Assembly (NCBI GenBank): GCA_030638845.1
Contig: DAOWDW010000062.1
Coordinates: 1 to 9,275, forward strand
Source of the DNA: Candidatus Peregrinibacteria bacterium
Lineage (GTDB): Bacteria > Patescibacteriota > Gracilibacteria > Peribacterales > Peribacteraceae
DNA: 9,275 nt
Direction of reading: 5' to 3'
Both the position numbers and the translations under genes were made by a program. A model generated the notes under the pieces. It saw only the letters and a list, made by a program, of their open reading frames with translations. It was not told the origin of the DNA and ran no database searches. This document shows positions 5,427 through 9,275 of this stretch, piece after piece (positions within the stretch are counted from its first letter, which is position 1; each line of letters starts with the position of its first letter).

Positions 5427-6521
5427 CTAAACATTGAATCGAAAATGCATAATATCACCATCCTTAACAATATATTCTTTTCCTTCACTTCGCATTTTTC
5501 CTGCCTCTTTTGCTTTTTGCTCACTTCCTGTCGCTATGTAATCTTCATAGCCTATGGTTTCTGCACGTATGAATCCTTTTTCAAAATCTGTATGAATTAC
5601 TCCAGCTGCTTGTGGTGCTGTCATCCCCTTAATAATATTCCATGCTCTAACTTCTTTTTCTCCTGCAGTGAAGTACGTTAAGTAGCCAAGAGCGTTATAT
5701 GCTGCGCGAATTAGCTGATGTAATCCAGAAGATTTAACTCCTAGTTCATATAAAAATTCTTTTGCTTCCTCAGGCGAAAGGTCACAAAGGTCTTCTTCTA
5801 TTTTTGCACTTATAACAATTATTTGGTCATCATTTCTAAGATCTAAATCATTTCTAAATGCTTCTATGTCTGCATTCGCTAATTGATTTTCTGCAACATT
5901 TACAGCAGTTAATATTGGCTTCTTTGTTAATAAATTAAATGATCTGGCAATTAAATCATCGTCATTACTTAGTTCTACTGAAGATGCTGGTTTTCCAGAT
6001 TCTAAAGCATTCTTTATGGGCTCTAATATTCCATATTCTTTTTGTGCTTCTTTATTTCCGCTACGTGCTCCACCATCAACTTTATCTAGTCTTTTTGTAA
6101 TTGATGATAAATCAGCAAGCAAGAGTTCTGTCTCTATGGTTTCTCTATCTCTTTTAGGATCTATTTTCCCATCAACATGTGTAATGTTTCCATCATCAAA
6201 TGCTCTTACAACATGGCAAATTGCATCTACTTCTCTTATGTGACTTAAAAATGCATTGCCCAAACCTTCTCCTGTACTTGCTCCTTTTACAAGTCCTGCT
6301 ATATCTACAAATTCTATTGCAGCAGGTATTACCTTTTGCGGATTTACTAGTTTAACTAGCTTATTTATTCTTTTATCTGGTACCTCTACAACACCAATAT
6401 TTGGCTCTATTGTACAGAAAGGATAGTTAGCTGCCTCTGCACCTTTGCTTCTAGTTAAAGCATTAAAAAGCGTAGATTTACCTACATTTGGAAGACCGAC
6501 GATTCCTATTTTAAGTGCCAT
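5427..6521 (-). CDS. ychF: Ribosome-associated ATPase YchF (Obg family, OLA1 homologue)
   Basis: This 364-residue protein belongs to the TRAFAC/Obg group but prefers ATP. It binds ribosomes and is linked to translation and stress responses. Motifs from the chosen start: P-loop GLPNVGKST (9-17), switch I region YPFCTIEPNIG (33-43), and G3 DIAGLVKGA (73-81), in which Leu77 takes the place of a catalytic residue as is normal for YchF. The G4 position is NVAE (208-211) instead of NKxD, which explains the loss of GTP specificity. A coiled-coil insertion (about 130-165) and a C-terminal TGS domain (about 280-364, LTYFTAGEKEVRAW through DGDIMHFRFNV) follow. An upstream in-frame ATG at 6530 would add MNF; I chose the ATG at 6521 because MALKIGIVG is the standard family start and the length equals the usual 363-364. 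ACTAAT seven bases before it may be a leaderless -10. Transcribed with the RNHCP gene. Confidence 0.96.
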   Translation of the reverse strand: MALKIGIVGLPNVGKSTLFNALTRSKGAEAANYPFCTIEPNIGVVEVPDKRINKLVKLVNPQKVIPAAIEFVDIAGLVKGASTGEGLGNAFLSHIREVDAICHVVRAFDDGNITHVDGKIDPKRDRETIETELLLADLSSITKRLDKVDGGARSGNKEAQKEYGILEPIKNALESGKPASSVELSNDDDLIARSFNLLTKKPILTAVNVAENQLANADIEAFRNDLDLRNDDQIIVISAKIEEDLCDLSPEEAKEFLYELGVKSSGLHQLIRAAYNALGYLTYFTAGEKEVRAWNIIKGMTAPQAAGVIHTDFEKGFIRAETIGYEDYIATGSEQKAKEAGKMRSEGKEYIVKDGDIMHFRFNV

Positions 6522-6577
6522 AAAATTCATTAGTAGATTAGGGTATGGGATGCAAAAAGCAAAAATTATAATATTTA

Positions 6578-6595
6578 TTTGGGCTAAAGCCCAAA
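6578..6595. repeat. Hairpin TTTGGGC-TAAA-GCCCAAA (left flank)
   Basis: A perfect 7-bp stem with a 4-base loop lies in the spacer between the divergent ychF and SLH-sortase genes. It resembles the hairpin at 8066-8081 (TTTGGC-TTTA-GCCAAA) on the other side of the sortase gene. It may be a repeat of the same family rather than a terminator, since both neighbouring genes are transcribed away from it. Confidence 0.6.
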
Positions 6596-6608
6596 ATATA
6601 TGACCTAA

Positions 6609-6638
6609 GTTAACCCCGCACTTAAGCGCGGGGTTAAC
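6609..6638. repeat. 30-bp palindromic repeat, copy 1
   Basis: A perfect 11-bp stem (GTTAACCCCGC / GCGGGGTTAAC) surrounds an 8-base loop ACTTAAGC. It differs from copy 2 at 8024-8053 at a single base (A at 6620 instead of G). Copy 1 lies between divergent genes, where no terminator is needed, which argues for a mobile or structural repeat. Confidence 0.85.
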
Positions 6639-6647
6639 GAACCAAAA

Positions 6648-6663
6648 CGAAGCTTTAGCTTTG
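6648..6663. repeat. Small hairpin CGAAGCTTTAGCTTTG
   Basis: A short inverted repeat with core AGCTTTAGCT, third in the left-hand set. The core resembles GGCTTTAGCC at 8069-8078 and the ATAGCTTTAGCG core at 4940-4951. Weak as a structure by itself; reported because it completes a matching set of three. Confidence 0.35.
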
Positions 6664-6736
6664 TAATTTTGTAATGTATGGCAAAGCCAATAATCAAAAC
6701 CGAAGTGCCCGTTTTCTAAAAACTAATTGGTGGGCA

Positions 6737-6764
6737 TTGACAACTTCCAAAAAATATGTAGAAT
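6737..6764 (+). promoter_or_regulatory. Promoter of the SLH-sortase gene (TTGACA, 16-bp spacer, TAGAAT)
   Basis: TTGACA at 6737-6742 is a perfect -35 and TAGAAT at 6759-6764 matches 5/6 of the -10 consensus, with a 16-base spacer. Transcription would start at about 6771-6774, so the ATG at 6774 would be leaderless, in keeping with the missing Shine-Dalgarno. An imperfect inverted repeat (AGTGCCC at 6704-6710, GGGCATT at 6732-6738) overlaps the -35 and could be an operator. Confidence 0.6.
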
Positions 6765-6773
6765 ATCATCCTT

Positions 6774-7991
6774 ATGACAAAGCGCACAATATACCTGTTC
6801 GTAGCTGTTTTACTTGCTGGAGTGTACACTCATGCATTCGCAGCAACACTTACAGATGTACGAGGAACTGCTTTTCAGACAGCTTTTGATTATCTATCTA
6901 ACAAAGGCGTTGTAGAGGGTTATTTAGATGGAACAGGTAGACCATATGCTCCTATAAATAGAGCAGAAGCACTTAAATTAATAACACTTTCAGATAAAGA
7001 AATTTCCCGCAGGGTTTCTTGGTATAGCAAAAATATGCCACCACTTCCTATATTTGCAGATGTATCTCAGCAGTCTTGGTACGCACCTTTTGTAGAAGCA
7101 GGTTTTGAGACAGGTATTTTAAAAGGATACCCAGATGGAACATTTAGAGGTGCAAATTTTGTAACTGTAGAGGAAGCATTAACAATGCTACTTCGTTCTA
7201 GAGGAGAATCTGGAGATACTGGGCCTGCACTACTTTCACCATATATTGCCAACCAATCTAATGAGTGGTTTACGCCATATATAAATGGGGCAATTGAAAA
7301 GAATATGGTAATGAGACAGCAAACTCTTAGATTAGGTGCTCCTATAACCAGAGGGCAGTTTTTTGACATGGTTTATAGGTATATGAATATTGAAGACACA
7401 GGAAAGAGTAGTTTTCCAAAAGAAGAACCAAGAACAACTGTCGTAAGAAATGAAGGCAATACAAATAATGGAAATACTAATGTTACAAGAAATATTCCAC
7501 AGCAGTCTCAACCTACAGTTCCTAGGTCTTTGTCTCCACATGCATCAGAAAAATATTTTGCAGTTTCTATGCCATCTATTGGTATAAATGATTTAAGTAT
7601 TGTTCATCCAGTAGATCCATTTACTTCTAAAGGAATATTAGAACCACTTTCAAGAGGTGTAGGGCATTTGTTTAGTTATCCAGGAGGAGGAGGAAAAATA
7701 ATGGTTTATGGTCATAGTAGTGGTTACCCTTGGGATATATCTCAATACACAAAGATATTTCGTAAGGTAAATCAGCTTAAAGTAGGAGACCGTTTGTATG
7801 TAACATATGAAGGAAAGCTACATACTTATGAAGTAACACACGAACAAACAATAGACGCAAAAGATACAAGCCCTTTTAATGATAATGGTGCAGGAGAAGA
7901 ATTAATTCTATATACCTGTTGGCCACCAGATTCCATAGCACAAAGATATTTGGTACATGCAACTCCAGTAGATACTGTTGCATTGCGATAG
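6774..7991 (+). CDS. Secreted SLH-domain protein fused to a C-terminal sortase
   Basis: This 405-residue protein has a signal peptide (1-23: basic MTKR, a hydrophobic run, then AFA|A). Three S-layer-homology repeats follow at about 26-72, 93-142 and 157-203, with the typical FxDV..W..pfV and GyPDGTFrg...vTvEEAl elements. A low-complexity Asn/Thr/Pro/Gln linker (about 208-258) leads to a sortase domain (about 260-405). The sortase triad is visible: His314 in VYGHSSG, Cys382 in LYTCWP and Arg391 in AQRYLVHA. SLH repeats bind pyruvylated wall polymer or the S-layer base, and sortases are transpeptidases that cut sorting signals and attach proteins to an amine acceptor. The fusion suggests an enzyme held in the envelope by its SLH part. 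There is no C-terminal membrane anchor. The class is uncertain; the C-terminal, soluble arrangement resembles class E/F or D. The gene stands alone, with its own promoter and repeat clusters on both sides. No substrate with a sorting signal is present in the window. Confidence 0.92.
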   Translation: MTKRTIYLFVAVLLAGVYTHAFAATLTDVRGTAFQTAFDYLSNKGVVEGYLDGTGRPYAPINRAEALKLITLSDKEISRRVSWYSKNMPPLPIFADVSQQSWYAPFVEAGFETGILKGYPDGTFRGANFVTVEEALTMLLRSRGESGDTGPALLSPYIANQSNEWFTPYINGAIEKNMVMRQQTLRLGAPITRGQFFDMVYRYMNIEDTGKSSFPKEEPRTTVVRNEGNTNNGNTNVTRNIPQQSQPTVPRSLSPHASEKYFAVSMPSIGINDLSIVHPVDPFTSKGILEPLSRGVGHLFSYPGGGGKIMVYGHSSGYPWDISQYTKIFRKVNQLKVGDRLYVTYEGKLHTYEVTHEQTIDAKDTSPFNDNGAGEELILYTCWPPDSIAQRYLVHATPVDTVALR

Positions 7992-7996
7992 AAAGA

Positions 7997-8008
7997 AGGC
8001 TGAAGCCT
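7997..8008. repeat. Small hairpin AGGC-TGAA-GCCT
   Basis: A perfect 4-bp stem with a 4-base loop, six bases after the sortase stop. It is the first of three hairpins in the right-hand spacer. Its core GGCTGAAGCC resembles the GGCTTTAGCC and GGGCTAAAGCCC cores nearby. Confidence 0.35.
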
Positions 8009-8023
8009 GTAATTCTTCTATAT

Positions 8024-8053
8024 GTTAACCCCGCGCTTAAGCGCGGGGTTAAC
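8024..8053. repeat. 30-bp perfect palindrome, copy 2 (also possible terminator)
   Basis: All 30 bases are self-complementary (GTTAACCCCGCGCTT and its exact reverse complement). The sequence equals copy 1 at 6609-6638 except for one base. It lies 32 bases after the sortase stop and could terminate that transcript, but no T-run follows directly. Confidence 0.85.
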
Positions 8054-8065
8054 CAAATGTAATAA

Positions 8066-8081
8066 TTTGGCTTTAGCCAAA
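8066..8081. terminator. Hairpin TTTGGC-TTTA-GCCAAA
   Basis: A 6-bp perfect stem with a 4-base loop, third hairpin after the sortase gene. It mirrors 6578-6595 on the left flank. It may act as a terminator for the sortase transcript or, in the other direction, for the TraG-like gene. Confidence 0.45.
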
Positions 8082-8194
8082 AACCCCAATAATACTAATG
8101 GCTTTTTAGCAATAGTCTTGCAATGACTGATAGAACGCTATTTTTTATTAATTTATTTTATTTCTTTCATTTATTTAATTTTCGCATTTTTTTC

Positions 8195-8226
8195 TATCCT
8201 ATCCTTCTCAAAATTTCTCGATCGAC
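8195..8226. repeat. 32-bp direct repeat, copy A (downstream of the TraG-like stop)
   Basis: This 32-base sequence is identical to 8277-8308. Read on the minus strand it repeats the last codons of the TraG/TraD-like gene (VDREILRRIG) and then meets an in-frame TAG. It lies 50 bases past the gene's own stop, with the hairpin at 8224-8248 in between. Confidence 0.9.
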
Positions 8227-8248
8227 CCATTCGACTTCGCTCAGGGTC
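8224..8248. repeat. Palindromic element GACCC...GGGTC with TTCGACTTCGCTCAGGG
   Basis: A 5-bp stem GACCC/GGGTC encloses ATTCGACTTCGCTCA. From memory, CCCTTCGACTTCGCTCAGGG-like elements are common short repeats in CPR and other environmental bacteria; this was not searched. It fills part of the 50 bases between the two 32-bp direct repeats. Confidence 0.5.
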
Positions 8249-8275
8249 TATATATTTATCATTGTCCAACTATTA

Positions 8276-9275
8276 TTATCCTATCCTTCTCAAAATTTCT
8301 CGATCGACAAATTCTTTAGCACGTCCGTATGTTAGTCGTGAAAGCTGTGTAAAGGCTTCTGCGGCCTGTGGGTCTCCTACATATGTTTTATCTAACCAAG
8401 GTCTTGGTACTTCTATAGAAAATGGTCTAGAAGGTTGACCGCTAACACTTAACTTCATGGCACCCTTAAATGCATCCATATTAATAAGGTCTTGTTCGCT
8501 AAACACTGGTGCCATTTCTTTTGAACATACTTCGGCATCTTGAGGACCAATTTTATAAAACATCATTGTTCCTACGTTTCCAAATATTGCACCCTTCAAA
8601 CTTACATTTCCACTTAATTTACTATCCTTTTCCAACTGGTCTATGTACTGGTGAGCAAGAATTAGACCAAGTCTATATTTTCTTGCCTCAGAAAGAATGG
8701 ACTCAATAGAAGGAGTTACAAAGTTTTGGAATTCATCTATATACAAGAAAAAATCCTTAAATGAATCTCTACTTTCTCTTTGTCTTCGCATGGCGGCTAC
8801 TTGAATTTTATTTACAAAAATCATACCAAGAAGCTGTGAGTTAATGTCTCCAACCAAACCTTTACTTAAGTTAGCAAGTAATATTTTTCCTTCGTTCATA
8901 CATTTACTTACGTCAAATGCACTTTTTGTTTGTCCTACAATATTTCTTATTAAAGTGTTTGTGTAGAACTGACCAAACTTTGCAGCAAAGTAAGGAATAA
9001 TTTCACCTTTTTCTCTTTGCCCTGTCATGGCCATTTGCTTAGACCAGAAAGCTTTAACAATAGGATTATTAACTTTGCTAACTTTGTATTTTTGCCATTC
9101 ATCGTCTGTAAATAGTTTAACAAGATCTGTAATTGCTCCTCCTTCTTCGTTATCTGCCATTAATGTTAAACATCCATTTCTAAAGTAGTCTTGAATACGT
9201 GGTCCAAATATTTCTTCGCCAAACATTTTTACCATCATGTTCATGGCATCTAGTGCAATTAAATCTTTTTCTTCA
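8276..9275 (-). CDS. TraG/TraD/VirD4-like conjugative-type ATPase, C-terminal part (5' end outside window)
   Basis: 332 residues are visible and the frame is still open at 9275, so an ATG at 9244 is internal and not the start. Members of this group are membrane-linked hexameric P-loop ATPases that couple DNA or protein substrates to a type IV secretion or related translocation channel. The Walker B motif is plain (FFLYIDEFQNF, IDEF at 8729-8740). It is followed by SEARKYRLGLILAHQYIDQL (AHQYIDQL at 8633-8656), the sensor/arginine-helix region typical of TraG/TraD rather than VirB4. FGNVGTMMFYKIGPQDAE and FSEQDLINM continue the RecA-like core. Walker A and any N-terminal membrane helices must lie outside the window. 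In CPR such ATPases often occur without a full conjugation set, so a role in pilus or DNA transfer is inference. The last ten codons are duplicated downstream. Confidence 0.85.
   Translation of the reverse strand, partial: EEKDLIALDAMNMMVKMFGEEIFGPRIQDYFRNGCLTLMADNEEGGAITDLVKLFTDDEWQKYKVSKVNNPIVKAFWSKQMAMTGQREKGEIIPYFAAKFGQFYTNTLIRNIVGQTKSAFDVSKCMNEGKILLANLSKGLVGDINSQLLGMIFVNKIQVAAMRRQRESRDSFKDFFLYIDEFQNFVTPSIESILSEARKYRLGLILAHQYIDQLEKDSKLSGNVSLKGAIFGNVGTMMFYKIGPQDAEVCSKEMAPVFSEQDLINMDAFKGAMKLSVSGQPSRPFSIEVPRPWLDKTYVGDPQAAEAFTQLSRLTYGRAKEFVDREILRRIG
8277..8308. repeat. 32-bp direct repeat, copy B (3' end of the TraG-like gene)
   Basis: Identical to 8195-8226 and offset by 82 bases. This copy contains the real last ten codons of the TraG/TraD-like gene plus most of its stop codon, so it is probably the original and copy A the duplicate. 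Confidence 0.9.

Noticed and set aside
6521..6530. ychF start at the upstream ATG 6530 (adds MNF)
   Set aside because: MALKIGIVGLPNVGKST is the standard family N-terminus and gives the usual length.
6674..6889. Plus-strand 71-codon frame across the start of the SLH-sortase gene
   Set aside because: It is out of frame with a confident secreted protein and covers its promoter.
8195..8308. Two-repeat CRISPR-like array
   Set aside because: There are only two copies, one encodes the end of a protein, the 50-base spacer contains a palindromic repeat, and no cas gene is present.
8123..8335. Plus-strand Phe/Leu-rich 70-codon frame after the sortase gene
   Set aside because: The composition reflects T-rich DNA, and the frame crosses both 32-bp repeats and the end of the TraG-like gene.

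Overview
The window reads as a compact, AT-rich bacterial chromosome segment. I infer a Candidate Phyla Radiation (Patescibacteria) lineage, probably of the Parcubacteria type. The reasons are the set of families present (a very long B12-dependent ribonucleotide reductase, an RNHCP zinc protein, YchF, an S-layer-homology/sortase fusion and a TraG/TraD-like ATPase), the near absence of Shine-Dalgarno sequences, and many short palindromic repeats between genes. TGA ends several frames at sensible points, so the standard bacterial code applies rather than the UGA=Gly code of Gracilibacteria/SR1. Species cannot be told from the sequence.

Layout, left to right. Bases <1-143 hold the 3' end of a RibD-like reductase gene. 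Bases 144-524 carry no gene. They hold a long GTAGG-type hairpin, then a promoter overlapped by two NrdR-box-like palindromes 32 bp apart, controlling nrdJ (525-3884, class II ribonucleotide reductase, all expected cysteines visible). After a hairpin built from an 8-bp iterated motif comes a small charged protein of unknown function (4026-4442). It converges with a second small unknown gene on the minus strand (4446-4712). Bases 4713-5112 hold no convincing gene but contain a strong inverted repeat, a CPR-style short repeat and odd hydrophobic reading frames. On the minus strand, ychF (5427-6521) and an RNHCP-domain gene (5113-5409) form a two-gene operon.

Bases 6522-6773 and 7992-8275 are repeat-dense spacers on either side of a secreted SLH-sortase fusion gene (6774-7991). 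Each spacer holds three hairpins, the central one being an almost identical 30-bp palindrome. The right end (8276->9275, minus strand) is the C-terminal part of a TraG/TraD-like conjugative-type ATPase. Its last codons are duplicated as a 32-bp direct repeat just past its stop.

Functionally the window mixes housekeeping (deoxynucleotide supply under apparent NrdR control, a ribosome-associated ATPase) with cell-surface functions (SLH-sortase, T4SS-like ATPase). I see no defence island, CRISPR array, tRNA, rRNA or transposase. The most interesting content is regulatory and repeat architecture rather than a clear new multi-gene system.
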